From Kiloniellaceae bacterium (GTDB lineage: Bacteria; Pseudomonadota; Alphaproteobacteria; Kiloniellales; Kiloniellaceae), in NCBI GenBank assembly GCA_021776195.1, contig JAJFGK010000067.1:1-64000 (forward strand): a DNA stretch of 64,000 bases, written 5' to 3'. Shown here one piece after another: positions 18,252 to 27,515 of the stretch. The first letter of the stretch is position 1. Every line of letters starts with the position of its first letter. A program made the translations under genes and the position numbers. Under the pieces are notes generated by a model, which worked only from the letters and a program-made list of their open reading frames with translations, searched no databases and had not been told where the DNA came from.

Positions 18252-18355
18252 GGGACGGCGGGAGACATTACCACGGTCGCCGGATAGGGATCCGGCGCAA
18301 TTCCGGTCCGGGTGACCGGCGGACATAGGTCCAAACAAAAAAAGGGAGGATGGAC

Positions 18356-19657
18356 ATGAAACTGACCAGAACAGCAACCGCGCTGGTGGCGGCGGCCCTC
18401 TTGGCCCCGTTGGTGGCGCCAGCGGCCAAGGCGGAGCTCGTGTTTCCGGCGCTCAGCTACCGCACCGGGCCCTACGCGCCCAACGGTATTCCGTTTGCCG
18501 ATGGCTACTCCGATTACTTCACCCTGCTCAACGAACGCGACGGCGGCGTCGAGGGCGAGAAGGTCAGGGTGTTGGAATGCGAAACCGCCTACAACACGCA
18601 GCAGGGCGTGGAGTGCTACGAGTCGACCAAGGGCCAGGGCGCGCTCGTCTATCAGCCGCTCTCGACCGGCATTACCTACCAACTGATCCCGAAGGCCACG
18701 GCCGACGGAATCCCGATCCACTCGATGGGGTATGGCCGCACTTCGGCCGCCAACGGCAAGATCTTCGAATGGGTCTTCAATTACCCGGGCACCTATTGGG
18801 ACGCGGCCTCGATCATCGTCAAGTACGTCAGTTCCGAGGAGGGCGGTGACCTCAAGGGCAAGAAAATCGCCCTGGTCTACCACAACTCGGCCTATGGCAA
18901 GGAGCCGATCCGGACCCTGGAGGAGCTCGCCAAAAAGCACGGTTACGAACTGATGCTGCTGCCGGTCGACCATCCGGGCCAAGAGCAGAAATCCACCTGG
19001 CTGCAGATTCGCCGGGACAAGCCAGACTACGTGCTGATGTGGGGTTGGGGCGTCATGAACCAGGTCGCCATCAAGGAAGCCGCCTCGATTCGCTTCCCGA
19101 TGGACCACTTCATCGGTGTCTGGTGGTCGGCTTCCGAGAACGACGTGCTACCGGCCGGTGCCGGCGCGGATGGCTACAAGGCCATCGCCTTTCATGGCGT
19201 CGGGTCGGGCTTTCCGATCTATGACGACCTGAAGAAGTTCGTCTACGAAAGCGGCAAGGCGGCCGGCGACGGTTCGAATGCCGGGACCGTGCTCTACAAC
19301 CGCGGTATGACCGCGGCAATGCTGGCGGCCGAGGCGGCGCGGGCAGCCATGGAGATCCACGACTCCAAGGATCTGACCCCGGCGATGATGCGCGACGGCA
19401 TGGAGGCGCTTAACGTCGACCAGGCCCGTCTGGCCACGCTCGGCTTGCCCAACTTCATTCCCGACATCAAGGTCACCTGCGCGAACCACGGCGGCCCCGG
19501 CGTGGGCGCGATCCAGCAGTGGGATGCGGGCAGCAAGACCTGGTCGCTGATCACCGACTTCATGGAAGCGGATCGGGAGGTCGTCGATGCCCTGATCGCG
19601 GAGGACTCGCAAGCCTTTGCGGCCGAGACCAACATCACGCCGCGCGATTGTAACTGA
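18356..19657 (+). CDS. Liv-type ABC transporter periplasmic substrate-binding protein
   Basis: Periplasmic binding protein (type I fold, LivK/HmgC-like) of 433 residues. A Sec signal ends near residue 28 (APAAKA). The mature part starts at about ELVFPALSYRTGPYAPNG. The ATG at 18356 is preferred because GGGAGG at 18344-18349 lies 6 bases upstream; the ATG at 18350 overlaps that site. The protein is longer than amino-acid-binding LivK (about 345 residues), in line with binding proteins for aromatic or other organic acids. A strong palindromic hairpin follows its stop and may adjust expression relative to the downstream ATPase. Confidence 0.92.
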   Translation: MKLTRTATALVAAALLAPLVAPAAKAELVFPALSYRTGPYAPNGIPFADGYSDYFTLLNERDGGVEGEKVRVLECETAYNTQQGVECYESTKGQGALVYQPLSTGITYQLIPKATADGIPIHSMGYGRTSAANGKIFEWVFNYPGTYWDAASIIVKYVSSEEGGDLKGKKIALVYHNSAYGKEPIRTLEELAKKHGYELMLLPVDHPGQEQKSTWLQIRRDKPDYVLMWGWGVMNQVAIKEAASIRFPMDHFIGVWWSASENDVLPAGAGADGYKAIAFHGVGSGFPIYDDLKKFVYESGKAAGDGSNAGTVLYNRGMTAAMLAAEAARAAMEIHDSKDLTPAMMRDGMEALNVDQARLATLGLPNFIPDIKVTCANHGGPGVGAIQQWDAGSKTWSLITDFMEADREVVDALIAEDSQAFAAETNITPRDCN

Positions 19658-19666
19658 GTAAGCCTG

Positions 19667-19700
19667 CCCCCCGGCCAGCTGGCCGGGGGGCGAACTTTTT
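19667..19700 (+). terminator. GC-rich perfect palindrome with T-run between binding protein and LivF-type ATPase
   Basis: A 24-base perfect palindrome, CCCCCCGGCC + AGCT + GGCCGGGGGG (19667-19690), is followed by CGAACTTTTT to 19700. It has the form of an intrinsic terminator but sits inside a cluster whose next gene starts only 40 bases on. A partial terminator, or a 3' stabiliser that raises binding-protein mRNA, is the likely role. Confidence 0.75.
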
Positions 19701-19739
19701 CGCATCGGTCCGGGGCCTGCCGGACCGCGAGAGGCATTC

Positions 19740-20564
19740 ATGACCGCTGAGACACAGACCGAGGGCGAGGCGCTCCTCGTCGTCAACAACATCGAGGTGA
19801 TCTACAACCACGTGATCCTGGTGTTGAAGGGTGTCAGTCTGTCGCTGCCAAAGGGCGGGATTCTGGCCCTGCTGGGCGCCAACGGCGCCGGCAAGACCAC
19901 GACCTTGAAGGCGATCTCCAATCTCCTGCACGCCGAGCGCGGCGAGGTCACCAAGGGCTCGATCGAGCTGGCCGGCGAACGGGTCGACAAGCTCAGCCCC
20001 AACGAACTGGTGACCCGCGGTGTGATCCAGGTAATGGAAGGGCGCCACTGCTTCGAGCACCTGACCATCGAAGACAACCTCATGACCGGGGCCTACACCC
20101 GCAAGGCGTCGGGTGCCGAGATCAAGGCCGACCTCGAGAAGGTCTATCAGTACTTCCCGCGCCTGAAGGAAAGGCGCGGCTCCCAGGCCGGCTACACCTC
20201 GGGCGGCGAACAGCAGATGTGCGCCATCGGACGGGCCTTGATGAGCCGGCCCAGTGTCATCCTGTTGGACGAACCCTCCATGGGCCTGGCGCCGCAGCTG
20301 GTCGAGGAGATCTTTGAAATCGTCAAGAAGCTGAACCAGGACGAGGGCGTTTCGATCCTCCTGGCCGAGCAGAACACCAACATTGCCCTGCGCTATGCGA
20401 CCTACGGCTACATTCTGGAGAACGGCCGCGTCGTCCTGGACGGCAACGCCCAGGAATTGAGCCAGAACGAGGACGTGAAGGAGTTCTACCTCGGACTGTC
20501 CAGCGCTGGTCGCAAGTCCTACCGCGACGTGAAGCACTACAAGCGCCGCAAGCGCTGGCTCTAG
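19740..20564 (+). CDS. Liv-type ABC transporter ATPase (LivF family)
   Basis: Second ATPase of the importer, 274 residues. Walker A is GANGAGKTT, the signature is the near-standard TSGGEQQMCAIGRAL, and Walker B is VILLDEPSMGL with the switch residues in LLAEQNT. The C-terminal basic tail (KSYRDVKHYKRRKRWL) is longer than in E. coli LivF. The gene follows the palindromic hairpin and is only 6 bases from the PaaK-like gene, so those two are probably translated from one message. Confidence 0.93.
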   Translation: MTAETQTEGEALLVVNNIEVIYNHVILVLKGVSLSLPKGGILALLGANGAGKTTTLKAISNLLHAERGEVTKGSIELAGERVDKLSPNELVTRGVIQVMEGRHCFEHLTIEDNLMTGAYTRKASGAEIKADLEKVYQYFPRLKERRGSQAGYTSGGEQQMCAIGRALMSRPSVILLDEPSMGLAPQLVEEIFEIVKKLNQDEGVSILLAEQNTNIALRYATYGYILENGRVVLDGNAQELSQNEDVKEFYLGLSSAGRKSYRDVKHYKRRKRWL

Positions 20565-20570
20565 TTGCAG

Positions 20571-21818
20571 ATGTCCGCGTACTTCGACGACCTGGAAACC
20601 CGCTCGCCCGAGGCCCGCGCCGCGGCGCTGGCGGTCGAGCTGCCGCGTCAGGTCGCCCATGCCAAGGCGGCGACGGCGGCGGGCCGGGATTATCTGTCCG
20701 ATATCGATCCGGCGGCCATCACCGATCTGGCGGCGTTGGCGCGGCTGCCGGTGACGCGCAAGGAAGCGCTGATCGAGCGCCAGGGCGCGGCGCCGCCCTT
20801 CGGCGGGCTCGAGGCCCTCGGATCCGGAGTGGCCCGGCGGGTCTTTGCCTCGCCAGGGCCGATCTACGAGCTTGAAAGCGACCGCCATGACTATTGGCGG
20901 GCGGCCCGGGCGCTTTACGCGGCGGGGTTTCGCCAGGGCGAGTTGATCCACAACTGCTTTTCCTATCATCTGACGCCGGGCGGCTGGCTCCTGGACAGCG
21001 GCGCGCGGGCGCTGGGCTGCGCCGTCTTTCCCGGGGGCGTCGGCAACAGCGAGCAGCAGGCCGCCGCCATGGCCCACCTGCGCCCCGATGGCTACTGCGG
21101 AACGCCGGATTTCCTGCAGGTCATTCTCGACAAGGCCGGCGAGCTCGGCCTCGACTGCGCCTCGCTCGGCAAGGCCCTGGTCTCGGGCGGCGCGCTCTTC
21201 CCGGCCCAACGCCAAGCCTACCAGGACCAGGGCATCGCGGTGCTGCAGTGCTACGCGACCGCCGATCTGGGGGTCATCGCCTATGAATCCGCGGCCCAGG
21301 AGGGCCTGATTGTCGACGAGGGCGTGACCCTGGAGATCGTGCGTCCCGGCACCGGCGACCCGCTGCCTGACGGCGAGGTCGGCGAGGTGCTGGTGACGAC
21401 CTACAATCCCGACTATCCCCTGATCCGCTTCGCCACCGGCGATCTCTCGGCGGTCCTGCCGGGCACCAGCCCCTGTGGGCGGACCAACCTGCGGATCAAG
21501 GGCTGGATGGGGCGCGCCGACCAGACCACCAAGATCAAGGGAATGTTCGTCCACCCCAAACAGGTCGCCGAGGTCTTGAGCCGTCATCCGGAGGTCGCCA
21601 AGGCGCGGCTCGTGGTGGGCCGGACCGGCGATGGTCAGGCCGCCGGCGACACCATGACCCTGCTCTGCGAGAGCGGGACCGACGACCCGGTTCTGGCGAC
21701 GGCGGTCGCCGGATCTCTGCAGGCGGTCTGCAAGATGAAGGGTGAAGTCGAGCTGGTCGCGCCCGACAGTTTGCCCAACGATGGCAAGGTCATCGACGAT
21801 CGGCGCAGCTACGACTGA
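20571..21818 (+). CDS. PaaK-like (phenylacetate-CoA ligase family) protein with degenerate ATP loop
   Basis: Protein of 415 residues with the overall layout of the phenylacetate-CoA ligase family. Visible blocks are CYATADLGVIAYE where PaaK has its YG..E motif, PLIRFATGDLSA, and the C-terminal IKGMFVHPKQVAEV. The Ser/Thr/Gly-rich ATP-binding loop expected near residue 90 is replaced by VFASPGPIYELESD, so adenylation activity is uncertain. The ATG at 20571 is used; a TTG 6 bases earlier is possible. It ends the importer cluster. It may be a divergent ligase for the imported acid or have lost catalysis. Confidence 0.75.
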   Translation: MSAYFDDLETRSPEARAAALAVELPRQVAHAKAATAAGRDYLSDIDPAAITDLAALARLPVTRKEALIERQGAAPPFGGLEALGSGVARRVFASPGPIYELESDRHDYWRAARALYAAGFRQGELIHNCFSYHLTPGGWLLDSGARALGCAVFPGGVGNSEQQAAAMAHLRPDGYCGTPDFLQVILDKAGELGLDCASLGKALVSGGALFPAQRQAYQDQGIAVLQCYATADLGVIAYESAAQEGLIVDEGVTLEIVRPGTGDPLPDGEVGEVLVTTYNPDYPLIRFATGDLSAVLPGTSPCGRTNLRIKGWMGRADQTTKIKGMFVHPKQVAEVLSRHPEVAKARLVVGRTGDGQAAGDTMTLLCESGTDDPVLATAVAGSLQAVCKMKGEVELVAPDSLPNDGKVIDDRRSYD

Positions 21819-22114
21819 TCCCAACGGTCGAAAAGAATGACCCTTGGGCGCTCATGCGCCGCCGGGGCTATCCTCGCTCGCGCCGCGGGCGCGCCCTTGC
21901 GCTTGCCAAAGGACCATGAGTCGAACTCAAGGCCCATTGGGAAAAGGCCGAGGGCAAATAGGATTCGTGTTTCGGTTGCGGTGACCCTGCAAGGTTTCGC
22001 CGGTTCCGGGTTAACCGATTATTCACCGATTTCGCCTGTTAATAGCGACTTGTGTCAATACCGCAGCCGCGACGGTAACGTCACGGCGAGCCCAGTTTCG
22101 CGTGGATCGGATCG
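21819..22114. other. intergenic spacer before the PilZ gene
   Basis: These 296 bases contain no supported gene. The second half (about 22000-22070) is AT-richer than its surroundings and probably holds the PilZ gene promoter. A 98-codon open frame through it has no recognisable features. Confidence 0.45.
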
Positions 22115-22441
22115 ATGGCCGAACAAACTCTAAATGGCGAAATTTTTGCCGAAGCCGATGATGAGCATCGTCGCGAGCAGCGCAAGAAGACCCTGAAAAC
22201 AGGCGATATCGTCTTTGAACGGCAGCAGTGCCTGATGCAATGCGTGATCATGGATCTCTCGACGCACGGCGCGAAGCTGAAAGTGGGCGATCCCTTGAAT
22301 TGTCCGTCACGCTTTAGGCTGCACATCGGCGACGACAACACCCACCTCTGCGAGGTCGCCTGGCGCGACGGCACCTATGTCGGCGCCCGCTTCCTAGAGG
22401 GCGGATCCTACGCCACTAGTCATCGCGATCGGCGTCCTTGA
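22115..22441 (+). CDS. PilZ-domain protein
   Basis: Small cytoplasmic protein of 108 residues made almost entirely of a PilZ domain, the c-di-GMP receptor module. It carries the arginine-rich N-terminal motif (HRREQRKK) and the second motif as DLSTHGAKL, followed by the beta-barrel end CEVAWRDGTYVGARF. With both binding motifs present, c-di-GMP binding is likely, but the output is unknown. Its last 26 bases overlap the 3' end of the opposing antiporter gene. Confidence 0.82.
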   Translation: MAEQTLNGEIFAEADDEHRREQRKKTLKTGDIVFERQQCLMQCVIMDLSTHGAKLKVGDPLNCPSRFRLHIGDDNTHLCEVAWRDGTYVGARFLEGGSYATSHRDRRP

Positions 22442-23672
22442 GGAACAGCCGCGCGGCCTTGCCGACCGTCGTACCCTGCACCACGACAGAAAAGAGCACC
22501 ACGACGTAGGTCGCGGTGAGGATCGTGTCCTTGATCGGCCCGCCCGGCAGCGAGAGCGCGAGTGCGATCGATATGCCGCCGCGCAGGCCGCACCAGACCA
22601 GCATGGGATAGGCCCCCTTCGCGAAAGGCGAAAGGCGGCTCAGCGCCAGCATCGGCAGGCCGACCGAGATGGCCCGGGCGGCCAGCACCAGAACGATCGC
22701 GATGGCGCCGATCGACAGGTGGGCGGCATCGGTGGCGATGGCCAGGACCTCGAGTCCGATCAGTAGAAAGAGGACCGAGTTCAGAGCCTCGTCGAGCAGG
22801 GACCAAAATGAACCCAAGTGTTGCTGGGTGGTCTCGCTCATGGCCAGGCGGGTCCCGTGGTTGCCGATAAGCAGGCCCGCGACGGCCATCGCCACCGGGC
22901 CGCTGACATGAAGGTGGAGGGCCAGGGCATAGCCGCCCATGACCAGGGCCAGGGTGATCAGGACCTCCAGATTGTGTTCATCGATGGAGCGCATGGCCCA
23001 AAAGGCGATGGCGCCGAGGCCGAGTCCCAGCAGGCTGCCGCCGACCGCTTCCTTCAGGAACAGGGTGCCGGCCTCGAACAGCGAAAAATCGGCGCCGCTG
23101 ATCGCCGCGCCCAGCAGGATCGAGAAGATCACCACGCCGACCCCGTCGTTGAACAGGCTCTCGCCGGCGACCTTGGTTTCCAGCATGGGCGGCACGCCGG
23201 CCGACTTCATGATGCCCAGGACGGCGACCGGATCCGTCGGGCTGATCAGGGCGCCGAAGACGAAACACCAGATCATCGGGACCTCGACCCCGATCAGGCC
23301 GGTGAGCAGCTTGAAACCGAAGCCGACCAGCACCGTCGAGATCATCACGCCGATTGTCGCCATGGCGAAGATGGCGGCCTTGCGTTGCAGCATCCGGCCG
23401 AGATCGACATGCAGAGCGCCGGCGAAGAGCAGGAAAGACAGAAGGCCGTCCATCAGGGTCTTGTGGAAGTCGATCTGGGCGAGGAATCGGCGCTCGGCGC
23501 TGGCCAGGCCGATACCTGGCGCCAGCGCATCGATGCCGATCAAGGCCAGCGACGCCAGGGCGCCGATGATGGTCAGGCCGATGGTATGCGGCAGGCCCAG
23601 GAAACGGTAGTTCAAATACCCAAGGAAGGCCGCCAATGTGATGAGGATCGCGGCCGCGTCGAGGTTGCTCAT
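22416..23672 (-). CDS. CPA1-family sodium:proton antiporter
   Basis: Membrane cation/proton antiporter of 418 residues with about 12 hydrophobic segments. It has the CPA1 landmarks SPTDPVAVLGI and GESLFNDGVGVV; the Asn-Asp pair in FNDG is typical of NhaP-type electroneutral exchangers. Other conserved regions are GLLSFLLFAGALHVD and CGLRGGISIALALSLP. The start at 23672 (MSNLDAAAIL) fits the family. The gene stands alone, with its 3' end overlapping the PilZ gene by 26 bases. The ion could be Na+ or K+. Confidence 0.92.
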   Translation of the reverse strand: MSNLDAAAILITLAAFLGYLNYRFLGLPHTIGLTIIGALASLALIGIDALAPGIGLASAERRFLAQIDFHKTLMDGLLSFLLFAGALHVDLGRMLQRKAAIFAMATIGVMISTVLVGFGFKLLTGLIGVEVPMIWCFVFGALISPTDPVAVLGIMKSAGVPPMLETKVAGESLFNDGVGVVIFSILLGAAISGADFSLFEAGTLFLKEAVGGSLLGLGLGAIAFWAMRSIDEHNLEVLITLALVMGGYALALHLHVSGPVAMAVAGLLIGNHGTRLAMSETTQQHLGSFWSLLDEALNSVLFLLIGLEVLAIATDAAHLSIGAIAIVLVLAARAISVGLPMLALSRLSPFAKGAYPMLVWCGLRGGISIALALSLPGGPIKDTILTATYVVVLFSVVVQGTTVGKAARLFLKDADRDD

Positions 23673-23872
23673 ATCTTTGGCCCAGGCTCCGGTCAGGTGG
23701 TGATGTCAGCCATGTCGTTCTTTTCTCATTGTCGGGACCACAAGATCAAGCCGGACGGCCAGGAAGATAGAATCAATGCCATCGATTCTTATGGGAATTT
23801 TAGCAACCGGCGACCGAGAATCCCGGCCGGCTCCGCAAGCCGAGTTGGACCTGCACCAGGAAGGGACAGACC

Positions 23873-24271
23873 ATGCCCCTCGACTCCCTTATTCAGTCCA
23901 AGGACGAGACGCAAGCAACGGGGCTGTACCGGGCGATCATCGAACGCCTGCCCGACCCCGTGCGCCTGTCCTTCACCCAGACCCAACGCGAAAGCCTCGA
24001 GGCCGCCGCGGCGGCGGTCAAGTTCGGCGACCATCCGGTCGATATCCGCCTGTCCCTGCCGACCCTCTTCAATCGCTACTACCTGGTGCTGCTGGCCGGA
24101 CATGAACGCCGAAGCAAGGAACGCCGTCGGATCGAGCGGGCGCGCTACCCCTTTGCCAAGGTCTGCAACATCCTTTTCATCGCCGCCGTGATGGGAGTTG
24201 GGGGCTACCTCGCCCTGTGTCTCGGGGCGCTGGTCCTGCTGTCGCTCTTTTCCGGCGCGCCCGCCGGCTGA
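23873..24271 (+). CDS. small membrane protein, unknown function
   Basis: Not recognised. Protein of 132 residues with a soluble N-terminal part of about 95 residues, ending in a basic stretch (HERRSKERRRIERARYP). One long or two short hydrophobic segments follow (about residues 98-128). The ATG at 23873 is preceded by AGGAAGGG, a good ribosome site. A membrane-anchored protein with its N-terminus in the cytoplasm is the best reading. It is convergent with folC, 36 bases apart. Confidence 0.6.
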   Translation: MPLDSLIQSKDETQATGLYRAIIERLPDPVRLSFTQTQRESLEAAAAAVKFGDHPVDIRLSLPTLFNRYYLVLLAGHERRSKERRRIERARYPFAKVCNILFIAAVMGVGGYLALCLGALVLLSLFSGAPAG

Positions 24272-24307
24272 TCGCCGTGCTACAGGCAATTCCGCGTCAC
24301 CAGGGCT

Positions 24308-25627
24308 CTAGGCAGCGCCGCGCCAGCGGTCGTGGTCCAGGACCCGGCCGGCCAGATAGACCGAGCCGCAGATCAGCACCCGTCCCGGTGTCTCTCGATG
24401 CACGATCTCCTGGAGGGCCGATGGGAGGTCCGTCGCGGGCCTCGCGTCGAGGCCGGCGGTAACGGCCAGGGCGCTCAGGGTTTCGGCGTCGAAGGCGTTG
24501 GCCTCGTCCGGGATGGCGAGACAACGGCAACTGGCGGCGAAGGGCGCCAGATGGGCGAGAAATCCATCGGCCTGTTTGCTGTTCATCATGCCGCAGAGCA
24601 GGTGTAGCGGCCGGTCGCGCCAACCCTCCAGAAAATCGGCCAGCGCCGCGCCGGCCGAAGGGTTGTGGCCGCCGTCGATCCAGAGATCCCAGCGGGCATC
24701 GTCATTTTCGGCCTGGGACAGAATCTGCGCCAACCGTCCGTCGGTCAGATGCTGCAGGCGGCCGGACCATTCCGCGCTGCGCAGACCGCGCGCAAGGCTC
24801 TGCCGGTCGGGCGCGAGGGATCCGAGATTGGCCGCCGCGACCACGGCGGTCGCCGCATTGGTCATCTGGTGATACCCTCGAAGCACCGGCGCCGGCAGAT
24901 GCCAGCTTCGGTCCTGGAGCCACACCTCGAGGCCGTCTGTCCGAGACCTGTAACCCCACTCCTGGCCGTGGCGCAGCAAGGGCGCCCCGAGCGCCGCGGC
25001 GCGCTCTTCGATCACCGCCAGGGCCTCGGCGGACTGCGGCCCGACCACGGCGGTCACGCCCGGTTTCAAGATGCCGGCCTTTTCGAAGGCGATCTGGGCA
25101 ATGGTGTCGCCGAGAAAGGCACTGTGGTCGTGGTCGATCGGTGTCAGGACGACAAGCTGGGGCCGGGCCACCACATTGGTCGCATCGAGGCGGCCGCCGA
25201 GGCCGGTCTCCAGCAGCAGCAGATCGGCTTTCTGGCGCGCGAAGGCCTCGAAGGCGGCGATCGTGGTAATCTCGAAGTAGGTGATGGCGCGCTCATCGTT
25301 GACCGTCTCGCAGTGCTCCAAAAGAGCGACCAAATCGGCCTCGTCGATCAGTCCGTCGGTCAGACGGATGCGCTCGTGGAACCGCACCAGATGCGGCGAG
25401 GTGTAGACCTGGACCTTGCGGCCGGCGGCCTCCAGGCAGGCCCGCAAAAAGGCGATGGTCGATCCCTTGCCGTTGGTGCCGGCGACGTGGACCGTGGGCG
25501 CCACCTTGTCCTGGGGATTGCCAAGGCGGGCCAGGAGATCCCAGACCCGCTCCAGTCCCAGATCGATCACCTTGGGGTGCAGGCGGTTCAGCCGCGCGAG
25601 CACCCGGTCGCTGGATGACGGGGTCAC
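24308..25627 (-). CDS. folC: bifunctional folylpolyglutamate synthase/dihydrofolate synthase
   Basis: ATP-dependent ligase of 439 residues adding glutamate to dihydropteroate and folates. The ATP loop is HVAGTNGKGST, followed by the folate-binding YTSPHLVRFHERI. Further on are LLLETGLGGRLDATN and LTPIDHDHSAFLGDT, and the C-terminal domain contains the WIDGGHNPSAG motif. All are standard FolC features at normal length. It overlaps the accD stop by 4 bases (ATGA), an accD-folC coupling found in many bacteria. It is the last gene of the leftward trp-acc-fol block. Confidence 0.96.
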   Translation of the reverse strand: MTPSSSDRVLARLNRLHPKVIDLGLERVWDLLARLGNPQDKVAPTVHVAGTNGKGSTIAFLRACLEAAGRKVQVYTSPHLVRFHERIRLTDGLIDEADLVALLEHCETVNDERAITYFEITTIAAFEAFARQKADLLLLETGLGGRLDATNVVARPQLVVLTPIDHDHSAFLGDTIAQIAFEKAGILKPGVTAVVGPQSAEALAVIEERAAALGAPLLRHGQEWGYRSRTDGLEVWLQDRSWHLPAPVLRGYHQMTNAATAVVAAANLGSLAPDRQSLARGLRSAEWSGRLQHLTDGRLAQILSQAENDDARWDLWIDGGHNPSAGAALADFLEGWRDRPLHLLCGMMNSKQADGFLAHLAPFAASCRCLAIPDEANAFDAETLSALAVTAGLDARPATDLPSALQEIVHRETPGRVLICGSVYLAGRVLDHDRWRGAA

Positions 25628-26631
25628 GGGGGTGACGCGGAACCGGGCGCCCCGGTGCCGGCCGGCCCTGCGCCGGCCGCCCCGGCGCCGGCTGAAGCCT
25701 TCTCCTCCAAGGGCTCCGCCACGATCTCGACGAGATCCTTCTGGTCGTCTTCATTCTGCGCGTCGTCTGTGCCCGGATCCGGGCGCCCACCACGCAGCAG
25801 CATGATGACCTGGGCGACGCGGGCACGCAATTCGCTACGCGGCACGACCATGTCGATCATGCCATGGTCAAGCAGGTACTCGGCCCGCTGGAAGCCCTCG
25901 GGCAGGGTTTCCCGGATGGTCTCCTGGATCACTCGCTTGCCGGCAAACCCGATGATCGAGCCGGGCTCGGCGATTGCCACGTCGCCCAGCATGGCAAAAG
26001 AGGCGGAGACGCCGCCCGTGGTCGGATCGGTGAAGATGACGATATAGGGGAGTCTCTTTTCCTTCACCAGCTCGACCGCGACCACGCTGCGCGGCATCTG
26101 CATCAGCGAGATGATGCCTTCTTGCATGCGCGCGCCGCCCGACGCCGGAATCGCGATCAGGGCGGCGTCCTCGGCAACCGCCGTCTCGGCCGCTGTGACC
26201 AGGGCCTCGCCGACCGCGGCGCCCATGGAGCCGCCCATGAAGGAGAAATCGAAGGCGGCTATCACCGCCGCCTGACCGCCGACAAAGCCGCGCGCCACGA
26301 TCATGGCATCGTTGCCCTGCGCTTTGGCCTGGGCCTCCTTCAGCCGGTCGGCGTAGCGCTTGCGGTCGCGAAACTTCAGGGGGTCGTTGGGCGACTTGGG
26401 GAGAGACACCTTGTCGTACTGCCCTTCGTCGAAGAGCAGCTCCAGGCGGCGGGCCACGGGGATGCGCATGTGATGGCCGCAGTGTGGACAGACCCGAAGG
26501 TTGCTCTCGAGTTCGCGGTGAAAGATCATCTGGGCGCAGTCGTCGCATTTGGCCCAGAGATCTTCCGGCACCTCGGTCTTGGTGACCAGCGCTTGGATCT
26601 TCGGTCGAACGTAGTTGGTGATCCAGTTCAT
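25624..26631 (-). CDS. accD: acetyl-CoA carboxylase carboxyltransferase beta subunit
   Basis: Carboxyltransferase subunit of 335 residues making malonyl-CoA for fatty acid synthesis. An N-terminal zinc ribbon is visible with Cys29, Cys32, Cys48 and Cys51 (CDDC and CPHC). The carboxyltransferase core contains GGSMGAAVGEAL, IPASGGARMQEG and PTTGGVSASFAMLGD. The ATG at 26631 begins the conserved MNWITNYVRPKI. The last roughly 50 residues are an acidic then Ala/Gly/Pro-rich tail beyond the catalytic core. It lies 47 bases after trpA. Confidence 0.96.
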   Translation of the reverse strand: MNWITNYVRPKIQALVTKTEVPEDLWAKCDDCAQMIFHRELESNLRVCPHCGHHMRIPVARRLELLFDEGQYDKVSLPKSPNDPLKFRDRKRYADRLKEAQAKAQGNDAMIVARGFVGGQAAVIAAFDFSFMGGSMGAAVGEALVTAAETAVAEDAALIAIPASGGARMQEGIISLMQMPRSVVAVELVKEKRLPYIVIFTDPTTGGVSASFAMLGDVAIAEPGSIIGFAGKRVIQETIRETLPEGFQRAEYLLDHGMIDMVVPRSELRARVAQVIMLLRGGRPDPGTDDAQNEDDQKDLVEIVAEPLEEKASAGAGAAGAGPAGTGAPGSASPP

Positions 26632-26678
26632 GGTGCCTCCCGATCGGCGCCGCGTGGCGATCGCCTGCTCGTGTTTTG

Positions 26679-27515
26679 CTAGACCCTGGCGCCTCGCACG
26701 CCCTGGGCCAAGGACGATACCAGGGCCAGGACCTCGCCCGCCAGTGCCTCTCGCGGCTGCCCCGCCTCGTCCAGCCCGGCCCTGACCAGATCGACCAGTG
26801 CCGATCCGACCACCGCGGCATCGGCCACCCGGACGGTTTCCGCGGCCTGTTCCGGGGTCTTGATGCCGAAGCCGACGGCCACCGGAAGATCGGTGTGAGA
26901 TTTGATGCGCGCCACGGCGGCGCCGACATCCTGGGTCGCGGCGGACCGCGTGCCGGTGATCCCCATGATGGAGACGTAATAGACAAAGCCGCTGGTGTTG
27001 GTCAGCACCACCGGCAGACGGGCGTCGTCCGTGGTCGGCGTGGCCAGGCGGATCCAATGCAGGCCGGCGGCCAACGCCGGCCGGCAGAGCTCGTCGTCTT
27101 CTTCGGGCGGCAGATCGACAATAATGAGGCCATCGATGCCGGCGGCCTTGGCATCGGTCAGGAAGGCCTCGACGCCATAGCTGTAGATCGGATTGTAGTA
27201 ACCCATCAGAACAATGGGGGTGGTGCTATCCTCGCCACGAAACGAGCGCACCTGCTCCAGGGTGGCCCGCAAGGTCATGCCGGCCCGCAGGGCGCGCAGA
27301 GAAGATGCCTGAATCGCCGGTCCATCGGCCATGGGGTCGGAAAAGGGCATGCCCAGCTCGATCACGTCGGCGCCGGCGCCGGGCAGACCGCGCAGGATCT
27401 CCAGCGCCACCTCGGGATTGGGGTCGCCGGCGGTCAGGAAGGTGACCAGGCCGCCGCGTCCCTCGGCCCTGAGTGCCGCGAAGCGCTTTTCCAAACGGGT
27501 CTCGGGCTGGCTCAC
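26679..27515 (-). CDS. trpA: tryptophan synthase alpha subunit
   Basis: TIM-barrel subunit of 278 residues that cleaves indole-3-glycerol phosphate to indole. The catalytic acids are visible as Glu53 in [10 protein letters not shown] and Asp64 in PMADGP. The phosphate-binding loop GFGIKTPEQ and VVGSALVD near the C-terminus are intact. It overlaps trpB by 4 bases (ATGA), so the two subunits of the complex are translationally coupled. Confidence 0.97.
   Translation of the reverse strand: MSQPETRLEKRFAALRAEGRGGLVTFLTAGDPNPEVALEILRGLPGAGADVIELGMPFSDPMADGPAIQASSLRALRAGMTLRATLEQVRSFRGEDSTTPIVLMGYYNPIYSYGVEAFLTDAKAAGIDGLIIVDLPPEEDDELCRPALAAGLHWIRLATPTTDDARLPVVLTNTSGFVYYVSIMGITGTRSAATQDVGAAVARIKSHTDLPVAVGFGIKTPEQAAETVRVADAAVVGSALVDLVRAGLDEAGQPREALAGEVLALVSSLAQGVRGARV

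Noticed and set aside
21837..22133. 98-codon frame before the PilZ gene
   Set aside because: No ribosome site or domain, and it overlaps the PilZ start; it is better seen as promoter sequence.
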